Positions 18,978 through 26,787 of a stretch of DNA of 64,000 bases are shown piece by piece. The notes beneath the pieces are model-generated. The model was given only the letters and a program-made list of their open reading frames with translations, searched no databases and was not told the origin of the DNA. Numbering within the stretch: the first letter of the stretch is position 1; each line of letters opens with the position of its first letter. This DNA comes from Bacillota bacterium (lineage in GTDB: Bacteria > Bacillota > Clostridia > Tissierellales > Sedimentibacteraceae): NCBI GenBank assembly GCA_023453025.1, contig JAEXUD010000005.1, positions 19,570-83,569 on the forward strand, in the 5' to 3' direction. Position numbers and translations under genes: made by a program.

Positions 18978-19583
18978 CTACTCTAGAATTCCATACATCA
19001 CAATATTAACCAAACTGATATATTCTTCTTTAACAATATCATAAAATTTTTCAAAACTTACCGTATCATCAATAAATAAATTTACGTACTTGCTTTCAAT
19101 AATACTTGTTATCGACATAATCATTAAAACAATCTCATCAACAGAAATACCCTTCCTTATCGGCAGCTCCTTTATCATATCAACAAAAATATCAAATCCT
19201 ACTTGCTTTAATTCAGAGTACCTTTGTTCAAGTTTTTTCCGTAGTTTTTTAGGAGAATCATAAAAACCGTTTACTATCAGCTTATAGTGTTGAGGATGTT
19301 TAATAAAGAAATTGTATTTTATTTCCGTCATTTTTATAAGCTTTGACATAAAATCAGTATCAGGAAATTCAATATTATTGAATTCTTCGAAAACATCATT
19401 AATGCACTTATTCATAGTTGTCATATATAAATTCTCTTTTGAACCAAAATAATGAAATATCAGCCCCTTTGATACTTTTGCTCTTTGACTTACTCTGTCT
19501 GTACTTGCTTTGTCAAATCCAAATTCCGAGAATTCCTCAAGGCTTGCGCTCATTATTTTTTCTTTTTTTGTCTGGTCAAGCAT
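18978..19583 (-). CDS. TetR-family repressor of the exporter operon
   Basis: A 201-residue TetR regulator: N-terminal helix-turn-helix (about 5-55, with FGFDKASTDRVSQRAKVSKGLIFHYF as landmark positions 20-45) and a ligand-binding C-terminal domain. The start has GGAGGG four bases before the ATG. It is the first gene of the exporter operon. Two TTGAC(N6)GTCAA palindromes on its own promoter make autoregulation, with the exporter induced by its substrate, the likeliest arrangement. Confidence 0.92.
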   Translation of the reverse strand: MLDQTKKEKIMSASLEEFSEFGFDKASTDRVSQRAKVSKGLIFHYFGSKENLYMTTMNKCINDVFEEFNNIEFPDTDFMSKLIKMTEIKYNFFIKHPQHYKLIVNGFYDSPKKLRKKLEQRYSELKQVGFDIFVDMIKELPIRKGISVDEIVLMIMSITSIIESKYVNLFIDDTVSFEKFYDIVKEEYISLVNIVMYGILE

Positions 19584-19604
19584 TATGCCCTCCAATGATT
19601 TTGT

Positions 19605-19653
19605 TTGACTGTATGGTCAATGTTATTATATATTATATTGACTAATTAGTCAA
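19605..19653 (-). promoter_or_regulatory. Promoter of the TetR/exporter operon with twin operators
   Basis: On the minus strand TTGACT (19648-19653), 17 bases, then TATAAT (19625-19630) form a promoter. Palindrome TTGACTAATTAGTCAA (19638-19653) covers the -35, and TTGACTGTATGGTCAA (19605-19620) lies just after the start point. Their centres are 33 bp apart, three helical turns, so two dimers would bind the same face. Confidence 0.8.
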
Positions 19654-19702
19654 TAAATGTATATTTAATTGACGACGAAGCCTGCAAATAATAATAGGCA
19701 AA

Positions 19703-19731
19703 AAAATAGGGCTGCAACTGCGCCCTTATTT
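19703..19731 (-). terminator. Terminator of the ABC-F gene
   Basis: GGGC/GCCC with flanking A-T pairs forms a hairpin overlapping the stop codon; a T-run follows on the minus strand. Confidence 0.6.
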
Positions 19732-21522
19732 TTGATTTTCTATCTGTTCCGCCAAATTATTCAGATAAACCCACCTATCCATCTTTTCGCCCAGCTTCAG
19801 CTCTGCCTCCTGCTTTTCATCCATTATTTCCTGAAGCTTTACATAATCCGTTGCATACTTTTCCAACCGACCTTCTAAATCAGCTATTTTTTCTTCCAGA
19901 GCTGCTATATCATCATCAATAGTTTCATATTCGCGCTGTTCCTTAAAAGAAAACTTAAGCTTTTTAGGTTTCTCTCTTATTTCAGATACATTATTCCTTG
20001 CTGTCTTTGGTTTATCTTCACTGCTGTTTCTTTCATCAATTGCTCTGGCTGCCATATAATCGGAATAGCCGCCATTAAACTCCTTTATTATACCGGTGCC
20101 GTCTCTCGGAATTTCCAAAATTACATTAACTACCTTATCCAAAAAGTATCTGTCGTGAGAAACGGTTATAACTGCTCCGTCAAAGTTCTCAAGATAATCT
20201 TCCAATATTGTAAGCGTCTCTATATCTAAATCATTTGTTGGTTCATCCAACAGCAAAATGTTTGGAGCCTTCATCAATACACTTAACAGATACAGCCTCC
20301 GCCTTTCCCCGCCTGACAGCCTTGCAATTGTATTGTACTGAACATCCGAGGTAAACAAAAATTTTTCCAGCATTTGCGCTGCGGTTATCTTTCCGTCCTG
20401 AATCTCTATTATTTCCGCTATGTTCTTGATATAATCAATTACCCTCAGAGAGGTGTCCACATTATCAGCCTCCTGCGAAAAGTAACCAAGCTTAACAGTC
20501 CTGCCTATTTCAACATTACCGCCTTCAGGTTGTATTCGTCCTGCTATTATGTTTAACAAGGTTGATTTCCCTGCGCCGTTGCTGCCGACAATACCGATCC
20601 TGGCATCTCTTAAAACAATATACTCAAAATCGTTAATTATGGTTTTATTGTCAAAACACTTGGATATATTATTAATTTCAATTGTCTTTTTACCCAGCCT
20701 GGATGAAACGGAGCTAAACTCCAATTTCTCTTCTGCTTCGGTTCCCAGCTGTTCCTTCAGTTTTTCAAATTCCTGAATTCTTCCTTTAGCCTTCGTGCTT
20801 CGCGCCCTTGCTCCTCTTTGAATCCAGGCGAGCTCCTTCTTATACAGTGTCTGTCTTTTCCTTTCCGCTGTTACCTCCATATCTTCACGAAGTGCTTTAA
20901 GCTCCAGATACTTAGAATAATTCCCTTCATAAGAATATAAATTTCCATTGTCAAGCTCAACAATCCTTCCGGAAACTCTGTCCAGGAAATATCTGTCGTG
21001 AGTGACCATCAATATGGCACCTTTGAATCTTATCAGATAATTCTCCAGCCAAAGTATCATGTCGTTATCCAGATGGTTTGTGGGCTCATCAAGTATCAGC
21101 ATCTCACATGGATTAACCAGTGCGCCGGCTATTGCAACTCTTTTTCTTTGTCCCACGGAAAGCAGATTAACCTCCCTGTCATGCTCAGTGATTCCCAGCT
21201 GATTTAGTATAGTCTTTGCTTCATACTCCATGAGCAGCTTTGTATCCGAACCGGAATTGATAAATACCTGCTCCAATACAGTAACATTTTTTTCAAACTC
21301 AGGAACCTGCGGCAGGTACCCAATCCTTGCTCCATTGCTTTTTATAATATTTCCGAAGTCCGGCTCCTCTGCCTCGGCAGCGATCTTAAGAAGTGTCGAC
21401 TTTCCCGTACCGTTGACACCGACAATTCCTATTTTATCATTGTCATTTATATATAAATTTACATTGTCCAATAATATTTTCTCGCCATAGCTTTTAGTTA
21501 TGTTTTCAAGTGATAATATCAT
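19726..21522 (-). CDS. ABC-F family ATPase (Uup-like, ribosome-associated)
   Basis: A soluble 598-residue protein with two tandem ABC ATPase domains and no membrane segment. First domain: Walker A GVNGTGKST and signature LLSVGQRKRVAIA; second: GSNGAGKST and LSGGERRRLYLL; both are followed by LILDEPTNHLD or LLLDEPTNDLD. A charged linker joins them (about 235-280) and a C-terminal coiled coil (about 530-598) resembles the Uup/YdiF DNA- or RNA-binding tail. Members act on the translating ribosome or in antibiotic protection. The start has AAAGG seven bases upstream. Resistance function is not shown. Confidence 0.9.
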   Translation of the reverse strand: MILSLENITKSYGEKILLDNVNLYINDNDKIGIVGVNGTGKSTLLKIAAEAEEPDFGNIIKSNGARIGYLPQVPEFEKNVTVLEQVFINSGSDTKLLMEYEAKTILNQLGITEHDREVNLLSVGQRKRVAIAGALVNPCEMLILDEPTNHLDNDMILWLENYLIRFKGAILMVTHDRYFLDRVSGRIVELDNGNLYSYEGNYSKYLELKALREDMEVTAERKRQTLYKKELAWIQRGARARSTKAKGRIQEFEKLKEQLGTEAEEKLEFSSVSSRLGKKTIEINNISKCFDNKTIINDFEYIVLRDARIGIVGSNGAGKSTLLNIIAGRIQPEGGNVEIGRTVKLGYFSQEADNVDTSLRVIDYIKNIAEIIEIQDGKITAAQMLEKFLFTSDVQYNTIARLSGGERRRLYLLSVLMKAPNILLLDEPTNDLDIETLTILEDYLENFDGAVITVSHDRYFLDKVVNVILEIPRDGTGIIKEFNGGYSDYMAARAIDERNSSEDKPKTARNNVSEIREKPKKLKFSFKEQREYETIDDDIAALEEKIADLEGRLEKYATDYVKLQEIMDEKQEAELKLGEKMDRWVYLNNLAEQIENQK

Positions 21523-21666
21523 TTTTTTACCTTTCAACTATTATAGATGCATTATATCATTTTATTATATAAAAATAAACCCTCAAGTATCTCCCTAATG
21601 GATGGTAACTTTCATTCATTTTAATCATATATTGATTTAGTGACTTTAAATATAAGGAAGGTTTGT

Positions 21667-21984
21667 ATGAATGAAGAGAGACTTGACCTTGAAAGCATAA
21701 TTAGAATATTAAGTAACGATGATAAATCTGAGGATGGAAATAAAAAAAATGATGTATTAAAAGAAAATAATACATCAAACAATAGTACCTATAAAGCGTT
21801 AATTTCATGCATTACTTCATTGCCTCCCAAGCAATTTATACTTTTGTCTTCATTGATTGGAATTCTATTAATAGACAACATTGATACAAAAGATCAATTT
21901 ATACTTGGAAAATTCATCAATAATATTGGTCAGACAATTTTAACAGCTGCTGCTCAAGAAGAAATAAATAAAAAAGATAAATAA
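21667..21984 (+). CDS. Small hypothetical protein
   Basis: A 105-residue protein that I do not recognise. An acidic N-terminal half (DLESIIRIL, then a low-complexity D/K/N stretch at about 15-40) precedes a more hydrophobic C-terminal half (about 45-100) with ILLSSLIGILLIDNID and FINNIGQTILTAAAQEE, which could be amphipathic helices. A good ribosome site (GGAAGG, five to six bases before ATG) supports translation from this start. It faces the nitroreductase gene and is divergent from the ABC-F gene. Function unknown. Confidence 0.65.
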   Translation: MNEERLDLESIIRILSNDDKSEDGNKKNDVLKENNTSNNSTYKALISCITSLPPKQFILLSSLIGILLIDNIDTKDQFILGKFINNIGQTILTAAAQEEINKKDK

Positions 21985-21993
21985 GCATTTTAA

Positions 21994-22827
21994 TTACATC
22001 CAATTAATTTCTGCCTTTTTTCTCGGAACAGTCCTATAATACTTATTGTCGGTATATCCCAACAGCAATGATGTTACAACAACCTTGTTGTCTGAAATAT
22101 TCAGAAGTTCTCTTATATTTTTGTTATGCGATGCAAATGAGAAAAATCCGTTAAAGCAAACACCCAGATTCAATGCATCTGCCATTGTCTGCATATTGGC
22201 AGCTGCCAGCCCTCCGTCAATATATGGGTTAAAGGATAAATTCTTATCTCCTAAAACAACAATCATAGCCGGTGCATTAAAAAACAAGATATCATTTCCA
22301 TATTTATTGTATTGTCTGTGCATCATTTTCCACATTACTGAATATCTTTTTTTCTGACTGTCAAGAGGATCATTTTCGTTTGGTTCATAGCTGCATGCCA
22401 TATCATTAAGAGTATCAAGAGTTAATTTTGTCAGCTGACTTATCTTGTCCTGAACGACCACAAAGCTGACAGGCTGCCTGTTCCCGCCGCTGGGAGTAAA
22501 CCTTCCTGCTTCGATTATTTCTGACAGCTTGTTTTTTTCTACAGACTTGTCCTTAAACTGTCTGATACTTCTTCTGTACTTTATAGAATTTAATACCTTT
22601 CCCGGTTCAATAAAAAATTCATCTTTATTATAGCTTATAACCTCATTCATATCATAATCATCTATAATTACGGCGTTTTGAGGACATACAGCAATACAGT
22701 GCCCGCAGTTTAAACAGGATTTGTACAAAGGGCGTGCCTTTCCCTCAATAATTTTAATATCTTTGCATTGACAATCATTGACGCAAAGACCGCAGCCAAT
22801 ACAATTTTCTAAATTAATTCTTATCAT
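21994..22827 (-). CDS. Nitroreductase-family protein with N-terminal 2x[4Fe-4S] ferredoxin domain
   Basis: A 277-residue fusion: two [4Fe-4S] motifs (CIGCGLCVNDC at 9-19 and CLNCGHCIAVCP at about 39-50) followed by an FMN-binding nitroreductase fold (about 75-270) with YRRSIRQFKDKSV and GGNRQPVSFVVV as the FMN segments. Such fusions are common in clostridia and pass electrons from ferredoxin to flavin; the physiological acceptor is not known. It is transcribed alone on the minus strand. Confidence 0.9.
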   Translation of the reverse strand: MIRINLENCIGCGLCVNDCQCKDIKIIEGKARPLYKSCLNCGHCIAVCPQNAVIIDDYDMNEVISYNKDEFFIEPGKVLNSIKYRRSIRQFKDKSVEKNKLSEIIEAGRFTPSGGNRQPVSFVVVQDKISQLTKLTLDTLNDMACSYEPNENDPLDSQKKRYSVMWKMMHRQYNKYGNDILFFNAPAMIVVLGDKNLSFNPYIDGGLAAANMQTMADALNLGVCFNGFFSFASHNKNIRELLNISDNKVVVTSLLLGYTDNKYYRTVPRKKAEINWM

Positions 22828-23277
22828 TTTTAATTCCTTTCGATTTATTATAGTTTATCAAAAAATATATTAAATTTTCTGCTTTATTTAACAACACAAT
22901 ATCTTCGCACAAAATATCAGCTTGATTTTATTATATCATCTATAACAAACTCAAGCTATACCATATTTGAATTAATTATTTAGTTACCTTTATGTTATGG
23001 CTTTTCTCTTTCCAGCCTGCCCATCTTTGAATACTGATAAGTTAGATATTTTTACAGCGAAAGTAATTCTTTTCTATTAATTTCTTAGAATTTAGTGTAC
23101 AATATAAAAACAACATTCAGGATTATATCTTTAGAATCGACTGACAAGCGAAAATCCATCCTTATTATTGCATCCCGTTTGTTCAAATAAAAAAATTTAT
23201 CAGCATATATAATGAATCGAATATTACCAGACAGATTTTTATGCACATATATACTATAGGAGGTATTATAAATAATT
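22828..23277. other. 450-base intergenic region, no gene seen
   Basis: AT-rich divergent region between the nitroreductase and the sigma-54 activator. It must contain both promoters; a TATAAT on the minus strand near 22930 is the only clear hexamer. An AGGAGG sits 14 bases before the activator ATG. I see no coding frame or strong structured RNA. Confidence 0.5.
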
Positions 23278-24663
23278 ATGGTTGACAATTTAGGCCTATT
23301 AAAACAAGCCTTAGAGGCATTTCCTAATTTCATTGTCGTTGATGCAGAAGGTATAATAGTTTATATGAACAACATATATGCCAGACTTTTGGGAATACGC
23401 CAAGATGATGCAATAGGAAAACATGTAAGTAAAGTAATACCAAATACACGTATGGATATAATTGTAAAAACCGGTGTGGCTGAATATGGTTCTATAATGA
23501 AATTTTATGATCATGAAAAAAAGGAATATGTTACATTAGTTTGTAATAGGATTCCTATGTTTTCTGATGGTAAGATAATAGGAGCTGTTGCAGCTACTAC
23601 TTTAAATAATATTTTTGAAGTTGATATGCTTTACAGTGAAATTGAACGAATGAAACAAGAAAACAGGAACATGGAAGAAAAATTGAATTCCTATAAAATG
23701 AATTCAAGCCCTCTTGAAAATATTATCGGTACATCAGAGGCTATAAAAGAAATCAAGAAGTATATTGTTGACTACGCTAAATCAAATCTTCCAATTCTTC
23801 TAACCGGAGAAACCGGAGTTGGCAAAGAAGTATTTGCAAATGCAATCCATCAATCAAGCAACCGCTTTTTAAATAACTATGTTAAAATCAATTGTGCAGC
23901 TATACCTCATGATTTATTGGAATCAGAATTATTTGGATATGCAGGAGGGGCCTTCTCCGGTGCGGAAAAAGGCGGTAAAGTAGGAAAATTTGAATTGTCT
24001 AACAATGGTACAATATTACTTGATGAAATTGGTGAGATGCCTATTTCTCTTCAGACAAAGATACTGCGTGTATTGCAGGAAAATGAACTAGAACGAATAG
24101 GCAGTATAAAAACCATTAAGCTTAATTTACGAGTAATATGCAGCACTAATAGTGATCTGGAAGGATTAGTTGAAAAAAAATTATTCCGTGAAGATTTATA
24201 TTACCGAATTAACGCTGTAAAAATTACGATACCGCCGCTAAGAGAACGTTTAGCAGATATACCTGCTTTAAGCAGTCACTTTATTAATAAAATTAATTCG
24301 ATAGAAATGTTAAACGTTAAAGGAATTTCCGAAAACGTGTTAAATATTTTTAAAAAATATAGTTGGCCGGGTAATGTACGTGAATTGGAACATACCATTC
24401 ATAGAGCAGCTGTATTATGCAAAGATAATATTATACAGGAAAAACATTGTAATTTCTTTATAGATAAAGTCTATAAAAATAAGTATAAAAATACTTCTAA
24501 AAACAACAGTTTAAAAAGCATGACATCCAGCATTGAAATTAATGCTATAATAGATGCATTAAATAAATCACATGGAAACAAATCTGAAGCGGCTAAATTA
24601 TTGAACATAGACAGGAGCCTTTTATACAGTAAAATTAAAAAATATAATATCGATATAAAATAA
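23278..24663 (+). CDS. Sigma-54-dependent transcriptional activator (PAS-AAA+-Fis HTH)
   Basis: A 461-residue enhancer-binding protein. A single PAS domain (about 5-120) senses a ligand, a short coiled coil follows (about 120-140), then the AAA+ domain with Walker A GETGVGKE (about 182), the sigma-54 contact loop as GAFSGA instead of GAFTGA (about 224), Walker B ILLDEIGEM and the arginine-finger region, and a Fis-type helix-turn-helix at the end (NKSEAAKLLNIDRSLLYSKI). Upstream in-frame codons run into a stop, so this ATG is the first usable, although its AGGAGG is 14 bases away. It almost certainly drives the -24/-12 promoter 150 bases downstream. Confidence 0.94.
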   Translation: MVDNLGLLKQALEAFPNFIVVDAEGIIVYMNNIYARLLGIRQDDAIGKHVSKVIPNTRMDIIVKTGVAEYGSIMKFYDHEKKEYVTLVCNRIPMFSDGKIIGAVAATTLNNIFEVDMLYSEIERMKQENRNMEEKLNSYKMNSSPLENIIGTSEAIKEIKKYIVDYAKSNLPILLTGETGVGKEVFANAIHQSSNRFLNNYVKINCAAIPHDLLESELFGYAGGAFSGAEKGGKVGKFELSNNGTILLDEIGEMPISLQTKILRVLQENELERIGSIKTIKLNLRVICSTNSDLEGLVEKKLFREDLYYRINAVKITIPPLRERLADIPALSSHFINKINSIEMLNVKGISENVLNIFKKYSWPGNVRELEHTIHRAAVLCKDNIIQEKHCNFFIDKVYKNKYKNTSKNNSLKSMTSSIEINAIIDALNKSHGNKSEAAKLLNIDRSLLYSKIKKYNIDIK

Positions 24664-24670
24664 TAATTCG

Positions 24671-24701
24671 AACAATCCTTCAAATGAGAACGAGGGTTGT
24701 T
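24671..24701 (+). terminator. Terminator of the sigma-54 activator gene
   Basis: AACAATCC and GGGTTGTT pair (one G-T) and are followed by seven T residues on the plus strand. Confidence 0.75.
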
Positions 24702-24721
24702 TTTTTATTGACTTCATATAA

Positions 24722-24744
24722 AACTGTAGTTAATTACTACAGTT
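24722..24744 (+). promoter_or_regulatory. Upstream activating sequence for the sigma-54 activator
   Basis: A perfect inverted repeat, AACTGTAGT (24722-24730) and ACTACAGTT (24736-24744) with a five-base spacer, lies about 70-90 bases upstream of the -24 element, the usual distance for an enhancer site bound by the Fis-type helix-turn-helix. Confidence 0.75.
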
Positions 24745-24812
24745 GTGATGTAAATATTAACACTTTATTTAAATCTGCAATTGAGAATATCAGTAAATAA
24801 GGACTTTTCGCC

Positions 24813-24830
24813 TTGGCATAGAAATTGCTT
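24813..24830 (+). promoter_or_regulatory. Sigma-54 (-24/-12) promoter
   Basis: TTGGCAT followed by AGAAATTGCTT places the invariant GG (24815-24816) and GC (24827-24828) exactly 12 bases apart, matching the TGGCAC(N5)TTGC consensus. It lies about 55 bases before the ATG of the dehydrogenase gene and is preceded by the inverted-repeat enhancer. Confidence 0.88.
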
Positions 24831-24882
24831 TAATTAACTCTGAAAGCTTTCAATTAAAAAAATAATGAAAAGGAGGAATGTC

Positions 24883-25824
24883 ATGATAAAAAATATTAGT
24901 GTTTTGGGTGCCGGCACAATGGGACACGGTATAGCAAATGTTTTTGCAATGAATGGTTATAAAGTTAACCTTTATGAAAAACATGAAACCGTCCGTCATA
25001 GTGCGATAGAAAAAATTAAATCCGAATTAGAATTTATGGTTAGTGAAAATTATTTTCCGGAATCAAAAGTCTTAGATACATTATCAAATATCACACTTTT
25101 TTCTGATTTAGCTGAAGCTGTTAAAGATGCAGATTATGTAATTGAAGCTACACCTGAGATATTAGAGTTAAAACAAGCTTTATTTAAACAGCTTGATGAA
25201 TTATGTCCTAAAAAAACTATTTTTGCCAGCAACACTTCAAGTCTGCCTTTGCAGGATATAATGGCTTTACTGCCTGATGAAAGAAAATCACGTACAATGA
25301 TCTGTCATTGGTACAATCCTGCTCATTTACTTCCAATAGCAGAACTGTCTTATTTTGGCAATATGAACGAAGAGATATTTGATGAAGTATATGAACTTTA
25401 CTGTAATTCCGGTAAGAAACCTGTTAAAGTGCTTAAGGATATTCCAGGTCTTATAGCTAACAGAATGTTACATGCTTTAGCCAGAGAAGTATTCACATTA
25501 ATAGAAATGGGCGCTGCTTCTCCGGAAGATATTGATAAGGCATTGAAGTTCGGTCCGGGATTCAGAAGTGCAACTACCGGAATGCTGGAAGTAGCAGATA
25601 TGGGTGGTCTTGATATCTGGTGCACCGTTGAAGACGGATTATTTAAAGAACTAAACAACTCTGATAAAGCATGTGATATGCTTAGAGGCAAGGTAAAAGA
25701 GGGAAAGCTGGGCTTAAAAACCGGAGAAGGTTTTTATAAGTATTCAGATGATTTAAAGGGCAAGGTACAAGGTGAATTTTTTAAACGATTAATAATTCAA
25801 TTAAAGGCAAGCACAAATTATTAA
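24883..25824 (+). CDS. 3-hydroxyacyl-CoA dehydrogenase-family oxidoreductase
   Basis: A 313-residue NAD-dependent dehydrogenase with the Rossmann motif GAGTMGHGIA (residues 9-18), SNTSSLP (about 118) and the catalytic histidine in HWYNPAHLLP (about 143), then the helical C-terminal domain. The NPAHLLP form resembles the L-carnitine dehydrogenase/lambda-crystallin branch more than classical 3-hydroxybutyryl-CoA dehydrogenase, so the substrate may be a free 3-hydroxy acid. The start has AGGAGG six bases upstream. As first gene of the sigma-54 operon it probably makes the 3-keto acid cleaved by the next enzyme. Confidence 0.87.
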   Translation: MIKNISVLGAGTMGHGIANVFAMNGYKVNLYEKHETVRHSAIEKIKSELEFMVSENYFPESKVLDTLSNITLFSDLAEAVKDADYVIEATPEILELKQALFKQLDELCPKKTIFASNTSSLPLQDIMALLPDERKSRTMICHWYNPAHLLPIAELSYFGNMNEEIFDEVYELYCNSGKKPVKVLKDIPGLIANRMLHALAREVFTLIEMGAASPEDIDKALKFGPGFRSATTGMLEVADMGGLDIWCTVEDGLFKELNNSDKACDMLRGKVKEGKLGLKTGEGFYKYSDDLKGKVQGEFFKRLIIQLKASTNY

Positions 25825-25849
25825 AAAATTATATTTAAGAGGTATTTAT

Positions 25850-26752
25850 ATGAATAAAGTAATAATTACTGCTGCTATAACAGGAGCAGTGCATATTCCC
25901 AGTATGTCGGAATATTTGCCGATAACACCCGAGCAAATTATAAGTGAAGCAGTAGCAGCTAACAAGGCAGGAGCTGCTGTCGTACATCTGCATGCCAGGA
26001 ATCCTGAAACAGGACAGCCCACAGGAAGTCCTGAACTGATGAAGCAAATAGTCGATGGCGTTAAGGATAAATGTGATGTGGTCATCGGTATAACTACAGG
26101 CGGAGCAATCGGAATGACATCCGAAGAAAGGCTGGCTGCGGTACCTGTTTGCAAAACCGAATTAGCTTCTTGCAATGCCGGCTCTGTGAACTTTTGCTTC
26201 TCTCCGATAGCAGAGAAAATAAAAACTCCAAAATTTGATTGGGAAATTCCGTTCGTAAAAAACACATATAACGTACCATTTGCCAATACGTTTCAAGGCA
26301 TTGAAGATTATATAAGCATAATGAATAAGAATGGAACAAAACCGGAGTTTGAAGTTTATGATGTAGGTATGATAAGTAATATTGCATACTTTGTTTCAAA
26401 AGGGAATCTGAAGGGACCTGTTTACATCCAATTTGTATTAGGAGTTATGGGTGGTTTACCTGCTACGGTTGATAACCTTTTATTCCTATATAATACTGCA
26501 AAGCAAATACTGGGAAATAATTTTGTATGGTCATGCGCTGCAGCCGGTAAAAATCAATTTGATATAACTACAGCAGCAATGATACTTGGCGGAAATATAA
26601 GAGTAGGATTAGAAGATAATTTATACATTTCAAAAGGCGTTTTGGCAAAATCAAATTCAGAACCCGTTCAAAAGGTAAAAGAAATTGTTGAATCATTAGG
26701 ACGTCAAGTTGCTACCCCTAATGAAGCAAGAGAGATACTTTTTCCAAATTAA
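25850..26752 (+). CDS. Beta-keto acid cleavage enzyme (BKACE, 3-keto-5-aminohexanoate cleavage family)
   Basis: BKACE enzymes are Zn2+-dependent and condense a beta-keto acid with acetyl-CoA, giving acetoacetate and a new acyl-CoA. The 300-residue protein has the metal motif HLHAR (near residue 47-51), the GITTGGA loop (near 80) and the C-terminal GGNIRVGLEDNLY with the third ligand. The lysine-fermentation enzyme Kce is one member, but no other lysine-fermentation gene is here, and the neighbouring dehydrogenase points to a 3-hydroxy acid substrate such as carnitine or a related compound. Second gene of the sigma-54 operon. Confidence 0.92.
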   Translation: MNKVIITAAITGAVHIPSMSEYLPITPEQIISEAVAANKAGAAVVHLHARNPETGQPTGSPELMKQIVDGVKDKCDVVIGITTGGAIGMTSEERLAAVPVCKTELASCNAGSVNFCFSPIAEKIKTPKFDWEIPFVKNTYNVPFANTFQGIEDYISIMNKNGTKPEFEVYDVGMISNIAYFVSKGNLKGPVYIQFVLGVMGGLPATVDNLLFLYNTAKQILGNNFVWSCAAAGKNQFDITTAAMILGGNIRVGLEDNLYISKGVLAKSNSEPVQKVKEIVESLGRQVATPNEAREILFPN

Positions 26753-26787
26753 TAAAACAAAAATTTAAATATGGAAGGTGAGTAATA

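Noticed and set aside
25846..26286. Open frame of 146 codons on the minus strand
   Set aside because: It lies entirely antisense to the clear BKACE gene, has no ribosome site, and its translation is low-complexity.
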